From assembly GCA_030041195.1 (NCBI GenBank), contig JASHOI010000509.1, positions 1 to 10,274 of the forward strand: a stretch of 10,274 nucleotides of DNA, in the 5' to 3' direction. The DNA comes from Streptosporangiaceae bacterium (lineage in GTDB: Bacteria; Actinomycetota; Actinomycetes; Streptosporangiales; Streptosporangiaceae). A program made the translations under genes and the position numbers. Position 1 is the stretch's first letter, and each line of letters begins with the position of its first letter. Shown here in pieces: positions 1-6,392 of this stretch. Below the pieces are notes generated by a model. That model was given only the letters and a program-made list of their open reading frames with translations, ran no database searches and had not been told where the DNA came from.

Positions 1-1151
1 GCGGCGGCGCGCGACTCGGCGGCGAGCCGCCGCTCCGTCTCGGCGAGCGCGCCCTCGGCGGCCGCCCGCTCGGCCACCACGTCGCCAAGCTGGTCGCGGG
101 CGACGGCAAGCTGCTCCCGCAGCCCGGCCTCCTGCTCGCGCAGCGTTACGGCCTCTCTGTCGAGTTCGTCGGGATCGCGGCCGGGCCGTTGCGGCTCCGG
201 GGGAGCGGAAAGGTGCCGGTGCCGCTCCCCGGCCAGGCTGAGCACCCCGCGCAGCCGCTCGGACAGGCTGGAGAGCCCGAAGAACGCCTCCTGCGCCGCG
301 GCGAGGCGGGGGGCGTGCTGCTGTTCGTCGCCCTCCAGCTCGGCCTCGGCGCCGCGGGCCCCGGCCAGCGTGGCGTCCAGCTCGGCCCGCCGCGCCGTGG
401 TCGCTGCCTCGTCGGTCTCGTCGCGCTCGAGCTCGGCGGCCAGCGTGGCGTAGTCGTCGGCCAGCAGCCGCAGCCTGGCGTCGCGCAGGTCGGCCTGGAT
501 CACCGCGGCCTTGCGCGCGATCTCCGCCTGCCGGCCGAGCGGCTTGAGCCGGCGGCCGATCTCCGAGGTCAGGTCGACCAGCCGGGTCAGGTTGGCCTGC
601 ATCGCCTCCAGCTTGCGCAGCGCCTTCTCCTTGCGCCTGCGGTGCTTGAGTATCCCGGCAGCCTCCTCGATCAGCGCCCGCCGCGCGTCGGGGCCGCTGT
701 TCAGCACCTGGTCCAGCTGGTTCTGGCTCACGATCACGTGCATTTCCCGGCCGAGGCCGGTGTCGGAGAGCAGCTCCGCCACGTCGAGCAGACGGCACTG
801 GTCGCCGTTGATCGCGTACTCGCTCTGGCCGGTACGGAACAGCAGCCGGCTGATCGTCACCTCGGCGTAGTCGATCGGCAGCGCGCCGTCGCTGTTGTCG
901 ATCGTCAGCGAGACCTCGGCCCGGCCCAGCGGCGGCCGGCCCGCGGTCCCCGCGAACACGACATCCTCCATCTTGCCGCCGCGCAGCTGCTTGACGCCCT
1001 GCTCGCCCATGACCCAGGAGAACGCGTCGACCACGTTGGACTTCCCGGACCCGTTGGGGCCGACGACGCACGTGATCCCCCGCTCAAACCGCAGCGTCGT
1101 GGCGGAGGCGAACGACTTGAACCCACGCAGAGTGAGCGCTTTCAGGTACAC
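1..1151 (-). CDS. smc: Chromosome segregation protein SMC, N-terminal part (cut by left edge)
   Basis: This is the N-terminal 383 residues of the SMC ATPase, the core of the condensin-like complex (with ScpA/ScpB) that organises and segregates the chromosome. Read directly: it starts [15 protein letters not shown], then a Walker A motif GPNGSGKS at about residues 31-38, the conserved stretch [18 protein letters not shown], and [20 protein letters not shown] just before the first coiled coil. The rest is Ala/Glu/Arg/Leu-rich coiled coil. The hinge, second coil, signature motif and Walker B would lie beyond the left edge. The GTG at 1151 is chosen because translation begins exactly at the conserved N-terminus and a GGAGGA ribosome-binding site lies about 10 bases upstream (around 1162-1168). 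Unlike a tightly packed operon member, it follows roughly 0.8 kb without a convincing gene, so it probably has its own promoter; I could not identify a strong one. Confidence 0.97.
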   Translation of the reverse strand, partial: MYLKALTLRGFKSFASATTLRFERGITCVVGPNGSGKSNVVDAFSWVMGEQGVKQLRGGKMEDVVFAGTAGRPPLGRAEVSLTIDNSDGALPIDYAEVTISRLLFRTGQSEYAINGDQCRLLDVAELLSDTGLGREMHVIVSQNQLDQVLNSGPDARRALIEEAAGILKHRRRKEKALRKLEAMQANLTRLVDLTSEIGRRLKPLGRQAEIARKAAVIQADLRDARLRLLADDYATLAAELERDETDEAATTARRAELDATLAGARGAEAELEGDEQQHAPRLAAAQEAFFGLSSLSERLRGVLSLAGERHRHLSAPPEPQRPGRDPDELDREAVTLREQEAGLREQLAVARDQLGDVVAERAAAEGALAETERRLAAESRAA

Positions 1152-1580
1152 CTGGCGGCTTTCCTCCTCGTGTGGTCGCCCCGCCTGCGCGTCCGGCCGC
1201 CGCTTCCTGCCCCGCCGGCAGCACTGCCGATCCTGCGCCGATCCTGCCGCCGCAGCGCGGCTCCGCTCGTCCGCACCTTACCGCGAGCGAGTGTCACTCC
1301 CGTGGATTCGAGCGGCAGGCCGCCGGAGACCGGTCGTGTTATGTCCCATTCTGAGGCCAAAACGCGGCCCACCCCGCCAGCCACGCCGATCCAGCCCGAT
1401 CCGGCGCCCGGGGAGGCAGCGCCGCGGCCGTCAAGCAGCCCTGCGTACTACCCGCGAGCTAAGCGTCCATGCGTGCCGCGCCGGGTGAATGGGCCGCGTT
1501 TGCCCGGTAAATGCGAAACGCCGATTTTTTGCGCTTTAGCGCTGATTTGGGGTAGCCGACGTCGCATCGGGCGCGGTCAG

Positions 1581-1611
1581 GTGGGGGCTCACGGCCGGTC
1601 CCGGCCCCCAC
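1581..1611. repeat. Inverted repeat, 8-bp arms
   Basis: The arms gtgggggc (1581-1588) and gcccccac (1604-1611) are perfectly complementary around a 15-base loop that is itself GC-rich. No T-run follows on either strand, so it is not a textbook intrinsic terminator. It sits 18 bases from the larger inverted repeat at 1629-1675. It could form a hairpin in a leader RNA of smc if transcription starts upstream of it. Confidence 0.55.
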
Positions 1612-1628
1612 AGCCGGGCTCACAAGAA

Positions 1629-1675
1629 GATCTAGGAGGATTCGGTGCAAATACCGCACGCGATCCTCCTAGATC
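1629..1675. repeat. Perfect 13-bp inverted repeat carrying Shine-Dalgarno-like and anti-Shine-Dalgarno-like arms
   Basis: The arms gatctaggaggat (1629-1641) and atcctcctagatc (1663-1675) match perfectly around a 21-base loop; the loop can pair further (cggt/accg or gtgc/gcac). Because of the palindrome each strand reads AGGAGGA in its 5' arm and TCCTCCT in its 3' arm, so folding hides a ribosome-binding-site-like sequence. A GTG follows 4-5 bases after the element on both strands: on the plus strand it opens an 11-codon frame ending at 1680, and on the minus strand a 66-codon frame ending at 1459. Neither looks like a known protein. It may be a regulatory hairpin, a protein-binding palindrome or a remnant of a mobile element. 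Confidence 0.7.
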
Positions 1676-1698
1676 ATTAGGGTGCCGGGTCGGGCGGA

Positions 1699-1807
1699 GG
1701 CGGACGAGGCGGACGAGGTCTAAGGGGCGGGCGGGGCGGGGGGTGAGCGGGGCGGCGGACGAGGCGGACGAGGTCTAAGAGGCCGGTGGGGCGGGGGTGA
1801 GCGGGGC
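1699..1807. repeat. Tandem duplication of a 54-55-bp G-rich unit
   Basis: Two adjacent copies (1699-1753 and 1754-1807) share an identical 26-base start (1699-1724 and 1754-1779, itself built from an ACGAGGCGG repeat and ending in TCTAAG) and a near-identical G-rich remainder ending gagcggggc. The copies differ by a few substitutions and a 1-base length change. The minus strand translates to proline-rich low complexity in one frame, which I take as a by-product of composition. Nothing marks it as a known repeat family. Confidence 0.75.
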
Positions 1808-1833
1808 GACGGGCGGGGTGGGGGGCGGGTGGT
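1724..1833 (+). other. Potential G-quadruplex-forming tract on the plus strand
   Basis: At 1724-1743 four G-runs of 3-6 bases are separated by single C residues, the canonical pattern for a very stable parallel G-quadruplex. Between 1788 and 1833 there are at least six more runs of three or more G with short loops. The G-rich strand is the template strand for smc-direction transcription. The motif is seen directly; folding and function are inference. Confidence 0.5.
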
Positions 1834-1835
1834 GT

Positions 1836-1862
1836 GGAAGGGGCGGAAGGGGCGGAAGGGGC
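1836..1862 (+). repeat. Three direct copies of a 9-bp G-rich unit
   Basis: The 9-mer ggaaggggc occurs three times without interruption (1836-1844, 1845-1853, 1854-1862). It continues the G-rich tract to its left. Such short exact tandem repeats suggest slippage and could vary in copy number between strains. Confidence 0.8.
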
Positions 1863-1957
1863 GGCGATTTGGCACGGGCCGGGCGCGGGACCGGGGGCGG
1901 TGGGCATATAGCGCACGTTATGGCCCTCGGCCGGACTTTCTGACTAGAGCAGCCAAA

Positions 1958-1984
1958 GAGGGACGCCTGGGACAGGCGCCCCTC
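1958..1984 (-). terminator. Intrinsic terminator of the 62-residue protein gene
   Basis: The arms at 1958-1969 and 1973-1984 form a 12-bp stem with one A/C mismatch and a 3-base loop. Read on the minus strand the stem is followed by TTTGG, a short T-run of the kind accepted in high-GC actinomycetes. It begins 26 bases after the stop codon of the gene at 2011-2199 and points in the same direction, which supports a terminator rather than a chance hairpin. It should insulate smc from the upstream operon. Confidence 0.72.
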
Positions 1985-2010
1985 CGTACCCTGCGGCCAG
2001 CCGGCGCTCG

Positions 2011-2199
2011 TCAGGTGAGCGCGGGCTCGCGGACCGGAAGCATCAGGTCGTGCCCCACCTCCGCCGCAAGTACGTCGTTCTCCTCATGCAGCCTGGCAAG
2101 CTCGGCTTCGAGATCACGTACTCGCTGTTGCAGGCGGCGCATCTCTGAGACCATGCGCGGATCCGGGCCGCCGACGTGGCCATATAGAGCCTTCGCCAT
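2011..2199 (-). CDS. Conserved small actinobacterial coiled-coil protein, function unknown
   Basis: This 62-residue protein begins MAKALYGHVGGPDPRMVSEM and continues with a heptad-like stretch at about residues 16-45 (RRLQQRVRDLEAELARLHEE), then a short tail ending EPALT. From memory, similar proteins of about this length, with the same N-terminal LxGHVGG/DPR pattern, coiled coil and end, are encoded near smc in Streptomyces and relatives; I know of no assigned function. The ATG at 2199 is preferred over upstream in-frame starts because a GGAGG lies 10 bases upstream (2210-2214) and the conserved block begins here. It has no signal peptide or membrane segment, so it is probably cytoplasmic and oligomeric. 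It lies 160 bases after acyP and is followed by a strong terminator, so it may be transcribed alone or as the end of the acyP operon. Confidence 0.85.
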   Translation of the reverse strand: MAKALYGHVGGPDPRMVSEMRRLQQRVRDLEAELARLHEENDVLAAEVGHDLMLPVREPALT

Positions 2200-2325
2200 T
2201 TTGTGAGGTCCTCCACACTGAGTGACCAGAGTGGGCGCGCATGCATAGACGCGAGAGAAGCGCAGCCTTGCGCGCGGGTAACGAATCCATGGTCCCACTG
2301 CACCGGGTATCCGGTCAAGTTGACA

Positions 2326-2331
2326 ATTATG
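2326..2331 (-). promoter_or_regulatory. Possible -10 box for the small coiled-coil gene
   Basis: On the minus strand CATAAT matches the -10 consensus at five of six positions and stands out in an AT-poor context, within the 160-base gap between acyP and the 62-residue gene. Transcription would start about 120 bases before the ATG at 2199. No good -35 is visible at 16-19 bases, so this is a weak call. Confidence 0.3.
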
Positions 2332-2359
2332 CAGGTCACACGGCCGCGAATGTTAGCGT

Positions 2360-2644
2360 TCACCTTTCGGCGAACCCGGTCAGGCCGCCGTGCGGCTCGT
2401 CCCACCGGTACGTCACCCGGACCACGCGGCCGGGCGCCTCCGTGCCCTCGAGCAGGGCAAGCAACTCCCTGCAGGCCGCGGAGGCGCCTTCGGCTATCAC
2501 CCGCACCCGGCCGTCCTCGAGGTTCTCCGCCCAGCCCGCGAGGCCGAGTTCCAGCGCCCGTGCCCTCGTCCACCAGCGGAAGCCAACGCCCTGGACCCGG
2601 CCCTCCACCCACGCGGTGAGCCGGGCCTGTTCCCCCGGGGTCAC
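2360..2644 (-). CDS. acyP: Acylphosphatase
   Basis: Acylphosphatases hydrolyse the carboxyl-phosphate bond of acyl phosphates; the bacterial role is not settled. The 94-residue protein carries the signature [11 protein letters not shown] (residues 15-25) and GWAENLEDG (37-45). The catalytic arginine and asparagine fall at R23 and N41, the same numbers as in the animal enzymes, and the length is normal for the family. The start is the GTG at 2644, which overlaps the TGA of mutM in a GTGA four-base overlap; no good ribosome-binding site is present, so translation is probably coupled to mutM. An open frame continues upstream to 2740 inside mutM but is only the overlapping frame. It is the last gene of the DUF177-rpmF-rnc-mutM-acyP run, the place acyP often occupies next to smc in actinomycetes. 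Confidence 0.94.
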   Translation of the reverse strand: MTPGEQARLTAWVEGRVQGVGFRWWTRARALELGLAGWAENLEDGRVRVIAEGASAACRELLALLEGTEAPGRVVRVTYRWDEPHGGLTGFAER

Positions 2645-3492
2645 GGCCGCGGCCGCGGGCGCGGCTGGCACTTGGGGCAGCTGAAGGCCGACCTGTTCAT
2701 GAACGGATCCCGGCGCACCGGCGTGCCGCACCGGCGGCACGGCTGGCCCGCGCGCCCATACACGTTGAGCGACCGCTCGAAGTAGCCGCTCTGGCCGTTC
2801 ACGTTGACGTACAGGCTGTCGAACGTGGTGCCGCCCGCGCTCAGCGACTCGGCGAACACCTCCTGGACCGCGGCGAACAGCCGGGTGACCTGGACCGGCC
2901 GCAGCAGATGCGCCTCACGCGCCCAGTGCAGCCGCGCCCGCCACAGCGCCTCGTCGGCGTAGATGTTGCCGATCCCGCTGACCAGCGACTGGTCGAGCAG
3001 GGCTCGCTTGATCCCGCTGCGCCGGCTGCGCATCCTGGCCGTCACCGCCGCCAGATCGAAGGCGGGCTCGAGCGGATCGGGCGCGATGTGCGCGATCGCG
3101 GCGGGCAGCACGGCTCCCCCGACCGCCAGGGACAGATGGCCGAACGTCCGCTGGTCGCTGAAGCGCAGGTCGGGCCCGGAGTCGGCGAAGCTCAGGCGGA
3201 CCCTCACGTGCGGCGACAGCGGGCGTGACGGATCGCCGACCAGCAGCTGGCCGCTCATGCCGAGGTGCGCGAGCAGAGCGTCGTCGTCGCCGACCGGCAG
3301 CCACAGGTACTTGCCGCGCCGCAGCGCACCGGTGATCTTGCGCCCGCGCACGGCGGCGGCGAAGTCATCGGGCCCGGCGACGTGGCGGCGCAGCGCACGG
3401 GGGTGCAGCATCTGCACCGAGTCGATGGTGCGGCCGACGACATGGCGCTCAAGCCCCCGCCGGATGATCTCGACTTCCGGGAGCTCGGGCAC
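2641..3492 (-). CDS. mutM: Formamidopyrimidine-DNA glycosylase / AP lyase
   Basis: MutM (Fpg) removes 8-oxoguanine and other oxidised purines from DNA and nicks the abasic site. The 283-residue protein starts [14 protein letters not shown], giving the catalytic proline (P2 before Met removal) and the neighbouring glutamate. RRGKYLWLP provides the conserved lysine near residue 61, and HLGMSGQL (about 76-83) the damage-recognition loop. [15 protein letters not shown] contains the helix-two-turn-helix region. A C-terminal zinc finger has cysteines at 252, 255, 272 and 275 (C-X2-C-X16-C-X2-C). The tail is a short Pro-Arg repeat. The GTG start lies 2 bases after the rnc stop, and the stop overlaps acyP. 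All residues expected for activity are present. Confidence 0.97.
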   Translation of the reverse strand: MPELPEVEIIRRGLERHVVGRTIDSVQMLHPRALRRHVAGPDDFAAAVRGRKITGALRRGKYLWLPVGDDDALLAHLGMSGQLLVGDPSRPLSPHVRVRLSFADSGPDLRFSDQRTFGHLSLAVGGAVLPAAIAHIAPDPLEPAFDLAAVTARMRSRRSGIKRALLDQSLVSGIGNIYADEALWRARLHWAREAHLLRPVQVTRLFAAVQEVFAESLSAGGTTFDSLYVNVNGQSGYFERSLNVYGRAGQPCRRCGTPVRRDPFMNRSAFSCPKCQPRPRPRP

Positions 3493-3494
3493 GC

Positions 3495-4328
3495 TCAGCT
3501 CCGCCGCGGCGCGCCGTGGCCTTCGGTGCCGGGCCCGTCGTCGTCGGCGGCGTCAGCGGCTGGATCTCCGCTGTCCGAGGCGGCCCCCGCCGCCATCGAG
3601 TTGCTTTCGGTGATCGAGGTCCACGCCGCCTCGGCGGCCTGCTGCTCGGCTTCCTTCTTGGAGCGTCCCTCGCCCTCGCCGTACGTGCGGCCGGCGATCC
3701 TGACCGAGGCGCGGAACGACTTCTGGTGGTCGGGCCCGCTCTCCTCGACGTGGTACTCGGGCACGCCGAGATACTCCGCCGCGGTCAGCTCCTGCAGCGA
3801 CGTCTTCCAGTCAAGGCCGGCGCCCAGCCTGGCCGAGCGCGCGATCACCGGGTCGAACAGGCGGTGCACCAGCGCGTCGGCCTCGGTGAGCCCGCGGTCG
3901 ACGTAGACGGCGCCGAGCACCGCCTCAAGCGTGTCAGCCAGAATCGACGACTTGTCCCTGCCGCCGGTGCCCTCCTCGCCCTTGCCCAGGCGGACATAGT
4001 CGCCGAGCCGGAGCCCGCGGGCGACCCCGGCCAGCGCGCGCATGTTGACCACGGCGGCGCGGAGCTTCGCCAGCTGGCCCTCGGGGAGGTCGGGATACTC
4101 ACGGAAGAGGGTGTCGGTGACGATCAGGCCGAGTACCGAGTCGCCCAGGAACTCCAGCCGCTCGTTGGTCGGCAGCCCGCCGTTCTCGTACGCAAACGAG
4201 CGGTGGGTGAGGGCGCGCTCCAGCAACACGGGGTCGAGCAGCACGCCGAGGGCGTCAAGCAACTCGGCGGTCACGGGCCGCGCGGCGTCGGGAGCTGCCG
4301 GGCTGCCGTCACCTGCTGCGCCAATCAC
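3495..4328 (-). CDS. rnc: Ribonuclease III
   Basis: RNase III cleaves double-stranded RNA, processing the rRNA precursor and regulating some mRNAs. The 277-residue protein has the signature [12 protein letters not shown] at 55-66 with acidic residues E56, E59 and D63, and the second metal-binding pair D132 and E135 in [11 protein letters not shown] double-stranded RNA-binding domain spans about 173-240 (DWKTSLQEL to AAEAAW). Residues from about 243 onward are an acidic Ala/Gly/Asp-rich tail beyond the usual domain end, and 1-18 is a short disordered extension, so it is somewhat longer than the E. coli enzyme. The GTG start at 4328 is supported by GGAGGG 4 bases upstream (4333-4338). It follows rpmF by 56 bases and precedes mutM by 2, consistent with one transcript. 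Confidence 0.97.
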   Translation of the reverse strand: MIGAAGDGSPAAPDAARPVTAELLDALGVLLDPVLLERALTHRSFAYENGGLPTNERLEFLGDSVLGLIVTDTLFREYPDLPEGQLAKLRAAVVNMRALAGVARGLRLGDYVRLGKGEEGTGGRDKSSILADTLEAVLGAVYVDRGLTEADALVHRLFDPVIARSARLGAGLDWKTSLQELTAAEYLGVPEYHVEESGPDHQKSFRASVRIAGRTYGEGEGRSKKEAEQQAAEAAWTSITESNSMAAGAASDSGDPAADAADDDGPGTEGHGAPRRS

Positions 4329-4384
4329 GTTTCCCTCCTTTCCGCCGAGCCCGAGTCACCGAGCCCGCGCCCGACTCTCCGGGA

Positions 4385-4561
4385 TCAGGAGGGCGCGATC
4401 ACCTGGCGCCGGTTGTACGTACCGCACGTGGGGCACGCGGTGTGCGGCAGCTTGGGGTCGCGGCACTGCGGGCAGGTCACGAGCTGCGGTGCCGTGGTCT
4501 TCCACTGGGCCCGGCGTGACCTGGTATTGCTGCGCGACATTCTCCGCTTGGGGACCGCCAC
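4385..4561 (-). CDS. rpmF: 50S ribosomal protein L32, zinc-binding form
   Basis: The 58-residue product begins [21 protein letters not shown] and has cysteines at 30, 33, 43 and 46 in two C-X2-C pairs, the zinc-ribbon (C+) form of L32. Length and start are standard for actinomycetes. The GTG at 4561 is one base after the TGA of the DUF177 gene, so translation is very likely coupled. The DUF177-rpmF pairing is widely conserved in bacteria and ties the pair to large-subunit assembly. A longer in-frame extension upstream lies inside the DUF177 gene and is not used. Confidence 0.97.
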   Translation of the reverse strand: MAVPKRRMSRSNTRSRRAQWKTTAPQLVTCPQCRDPKLPHTACPTCGTYNRRQVIAPS

Positions 4562-4562
4562 G

Positions 4563-5126
4563 TCAGCGCTCCTTCCCTGTCTCCGGCACGGGTGAACCGT
4601 CCGGTGTCCGATCTGTGGTGCCCGCGTCGGCGTGGGCATGCCCAGCTCCCGCGTCCGCAAGCCGCACACCGCATTCGGAGCACAGCCCCGGGCAATCCTC
4701 GGCGCACAGCGGCGCGAGCGGCAGCTCGAGCACCAGCGCGTCGCGCAGGGCCGGCTCGAGGTCGAGCAGGTCCCCGTCCAGAAGATACCCGTCGGCGTCC
4801 TCGTCGCCCGCGTCATGGGAGAACAACTCGGTGAACCGGACCTCTGTTCCAGATGTGAACAGATCCAGACACCGCGCGCACTCTCCCACCAGCGGCGCCC
4901 GCACCGTCCCGGTCACCAGCACGCCGTCGGACACCCTCTCGAGCCGGACGTCCAGCTCGAGATCCGCTCCCTCGGGAACGCTCACCATCTCGACGCCGAG
5001 GCTCGCGGGTGCCGGGACGGTCCGGTTCTCGGAGCGCACGTCGGTAATACCGAGGCTCCGGGTGTCGAACACGAACGGCAACCGCGGGTCAAGCCGTCTG
5101 GGATGGTTGGGGTTGGCTTTTGGCAT
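4563..5126 (-). CDS. DUF177 / YceD-family protein
   Basis: The family is linked by published work in E. coli and plants to accumulation of 23S rRNA, and the gene is commonly paired with rpmF as here. The 187-residue protein has the typical start [16 protein letters not shown], the middle block [20 protein letters not shown], and the C-terminal block [17 protein letters not shown]. Six cysteines (about 83, 86, 141, 145, 149, 152) suggest metal binding. The extreme C-terminus (about 157-187) is a variable polar tail with a few histidines. I choose the ATG at 5126; an in-frame TTG at 5135 is possible, and neither has a clear ribosome-binding site. It is the first gene of its operon, about 30 bases after a predicted transcription start. 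Confidence 0.92.
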   Translation of the reverse strand: MPKANPNHPRRLDPRLPFVFDTRSLGITDVRSENRTVPAPASLGVEMVSVPEGADLELDVRLERVSDGVLVTGTVRAPLVGECARCLDLFTSGTEVRFTELFSHDAGDEDADGYLLDGDLLDLEPALRDALVLELPLAPLCAEDCPGLCSECGVRLADAGAGHAHADAGTTDRTPDGSPVPETGKER

Positions 5127-5161
5127 GGCAGGCAAAGGTACGGACAGGCATTCGGGCGGTC

Positions 5162-5191
5162 AGCATACCTGGCTGCCTGCGCTAAGCCCAA
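5162..5191 (-). promoter_or_regulatory. Predicted promoter of the DUF177-rpmF-rnc-mutM-acyP operon
   Basis: On the minus strand TTGGGC (5186-5191) and TATGCT (5162-5167) are separated by 18 bases, fitting the main vegetative sigma factor of actinomycetes (TTGnnn and TAnnnT). The predicted start near 5155 gives a leader of about 30 bases before the ATG at 5126. It lies in the 165-base gap after coaD, the only sizeable gap upstream of the five tightly spaced genes. Confidence 0.5.
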
Positions 5192-5265
5192 GTCGGACCC
5201 GGTGTTGCGCCGCCCCGGGATGCCGTAGTGACGCTGTAATGCGGTGCGGCACCGGAGATCACGCT

Positions 5266-5283
5266 GCGCCGGCCAGCCGGCGC
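5266..5283 (-). terminator. GC-only hairpin after coaD, probable terminator
   Basis: gcgccggc (5266-5273) and gccggcgc (5276-5283) are a perfect inverted repeat with a 2-base centre, in practice a 7-bp stem with a 4-base loop. It starts 8 bases after the coaD stop. There is no T-run behind it, so termination would be of the T-poor kind often inferred in high-GC genomes. Its place between coaD and a predicted new promoter supports the call. Confidence 0.4.
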
Positions 5284-5291
5284 GCCCGGGC

Positions 5292-5774
5292 TCAGGGTGA
5301 GTCGGCGGCCCGCACCGTGAGCCGGTCCAGGACCGGGCCGGGCACCAGGCTGGTCACGTCGCCGCCGTACTTGGCGAAATCCTTGACCAGGCTCGAGGAC
5401 AGGAACGCGTAGAGCGGGTTCGTGGAGATGAACACCGTCTCCACGCCCGCCTGGTTGTAGTTCATCTGGGCCATCTGCAGCTCATAGTCGAAATCGCTGA
5501 CCGCGCGCAGGCCCTTGACGATCGCCGAGATGTCGTTGGCCTTGCAGAAATCCACGATCAGGCCGTCGAACTTGGCCACCTGGACGTTGTCCAGCTCCTT
5601 GGTGACCTCGCGCAGCATCTCCACCCGCTCGTCGACGCTGAACAGCGGGCTCTTGTTCGGGTTGCGCAAGACGGCGACGACGACCTCGTCATAGAGCTTC
5701 GCCGCACGGGTGACGATGTCGAGATGTCCGTTGGTGACCGGGTCGAATGATCCTGGGCAGACCACACGGCGCAC
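5292..5774 (-). CDS. coaD: Phosphopantetheine adenylyltransferase from an internal start in the rsmD frame
   Basis: CoaD converts 4'-phosphopantetheine and ATP to dephospho-CoA, the penultimate step of coenzyme A synthesis. From the GTG at 5774 the product is 160 residues, the normal length for the bacterial enzyme. It shows CPGSFDPVTNGHLDI with the nucleotidyl-transfer motif TNGH (14-17), KGLRAVSDFDYELQMAQMN with the substrate-binding arginine, and the C-terminal SSSLVKDFAKYGGDV. The GTG is preceded by AGGAGGGGGAG, a strong ribosome-binding site. This argues that free CoaD can be initiated here even though the upstream rsmD frame has no stop. All catalytic features are intact, as expected for an essential enzyme. 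It is the last gene of the recG-rsmD-coaD run. Confidence 0.88.
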   Translation of the reverse strand: MRRVVCPGSFDPVTNGHLDIVTRAAKLYDEVVVAVLRNPNKSPLFSVDERVEMLREVTKELDNVQVAKFDGLIVDFCKANDISAIVKGLRAVSDFDYELQMAQMNYNQAGVETVFISTNPLYAFLSSSLVKDFAKYGGDVTSLVPGPVLDRLTVRAADSP

Positions 5775-6383
5775 GCTGACTCCCCCTCCTGGCGGTGACG
5801 CTGCCGCAGGCCCCGCGCCTGCGGCCAGACCGTACCAGAACGTGGCCTCACCGTAACCGCGGGACCGGTCGGGCGTATACCCGGCCGGCCAGGTGAATGG
5901 GCCGGCCCTGGTGGCCCGCTCCACGACGACCAGGGCTCCGGGCGCGAGCCAGCCGTGCTCCCGCAGCGCGGCCAGCGTCTGGTGCACCTCCACATCGGGC
6001 GTGGCGTAAGGCGGGTCAGCGAAGACGAGATCGCGCGGCGGCTGGTCACCCGGCCCGCGCGCGAGCACCCGCTGCACCGTGCCGGTGACCAGCCGCGCGC
6101 CCGGCAGCCGCAGCGCCTCGATGTTGCCGCGGATCACCCTGGCCGCCCGGGCGTCCGCCTCGACGAGGACCACGCCGGACGCGCCCCGGGACAGCGCCTC
6201 GAGCCCCACCGCGCCCGAGCCCGCGTACAGGTCGAGCGCCCTGGCCCCGTCGAGCGGCCCGCGGATCGCCAGGATCGTCGAGAACAGCCCCTCGCGGGCC
6301 CGGTCCGACGTCGGCCTTGTCCCCCGGCCGCCCGGCACGGACAGCCGCCTGCCGCGGGCGGCGCCTGCGATGATGCGGGTCAC
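5292..6383 (-). CDS. rsmD-coaD: Fused 16S rRNA (guanine966-N2)-methyltransferase RsmD and phosphopantetheine adenylyltransferase CoaD
   Basis: One uninterrupted frame of 363 residues. Residues 1-185 are RsmD, which methylates G966 of 16S rRNA in the 30S subunit: MTRIIAGAARGRRL, the SAM-binding motif LDLYAGSGAVGLEAL (50-64), the acidic motif II VLVEAD (72-77) and the catalytic DPPY (123-126), ending EATFWYGL. A linker LAAGAGPAAASPPGGGVS (about 186-203) follows without any stop, and residues 204-363 are a complete CoaD. I checked the junction codon by codon; both domains are in the same frame. The GTG start at 6383 is 9 bases after the recG stop and has no obvious ribosome-binding site, suggesting coupling to recG. 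Whether the cell makes the fusion, separate CoaD, or both cannot be told from sequence; see the internal CoaD start. Confidence 0.85.
   Translation of the reverse strand: MTRIIAGAARGRRLSVPGGRGTRPTSDRAREGLFSTILAIRGPLDGARALDLYAGSGAVGLEALSRGASGVVLVEADARAARVIRGNIEALRLPGARLVTGTVQRVLARGPGDQPPRDLVFADPPYATPDVEVHQTLAALREHGWLAPGALVVVERATRAGPFTWPAGYTPDRSRGYGEATFWYGLAAGAGPAAASPPGGGVSVRRVVCPGSFDPVTNGHLDIVTRAAKLYDEVVVAVLRNPNKSPLFSVDERVEMLREVTKELDNVQVAKFDGLIVDFCKANDISAIVKGLRAVSDFDYELQMAQMNYNQAGVETVFISTNPLYAFLSSSLVKDFAKYGGDVTSLVPGPVLDRLTVRAADSP
5780..5790 (-). promoter_or_regulatory. Ribosome-binding site for internal coaD start
   Basis: Minus-strand AGGAGGGGGAG lies 5 bases before the GTG at 5774 (10 bases if only the AGGAGG core is counted). 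The same bases encode the P-G-G-G part of the linker between RsmD and CoaD. It decides that the CoaD domain probably has its own start. Confidence 0.7.
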
Positions 6384-6392
6384 GGCGGTGGC

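Larger units (their letters stand above)
1152..1957. other. Non-coding region upstream of smc
   Basis: About 0.8 kb separates smc from the terminator of the preceding small gene. I find no reading frame here with family resemblance or codon use like the neighbours. The part at 1500-1560 is less GC-rich and contains a run of six T and a small palindrome (gcgct-tt-agcgc, 1531-1542). The stretch also holds two larger inverted repeats (1581-1611 and 1629-1675) and G-rich tandem repeats (1699-1862), listed separately. The smc promoter is presumably within it. A TAAGGT hexamer on the minus strand near 1276-1281 fits the actinobacterial TAnnnT -10 pattern but lacks a good -35, so I do not call it. 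Confidence 0.6.

Noticed and set aside
1459..1659. A 66-codon minus-strand frame with AGGAGG before its GTG
   Set aside because: The ribosome-binding site is inside the perfect inverted repeat, third-position GC is well below that of the neighbours, and the product resembles nothing I know. I keep only the hairpin as an observation.
189..1778. A 529-codon open frame on the plus strand covering the smc N-terminus
   Set aside because: It is antisense to an unambiguous SMC, has Pro/Arg/Gly-rich composition and no family resemblance. Long antisense frames are expected from strong GC third-position bias.
1677..1916. A 79-codon minus-strand frame encoding a proline-rich peptide
   Set aside because: It is the translation of the G/C-rich tandem repeats; no ribosome-binding site and no conserved pattern.
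2320..2325. A perfect TTGACA on the plus strand
   Set aside because: No -10 follows at 16-19 bases and the direction would be antisense to acyP with no plus-strand gene downstream.
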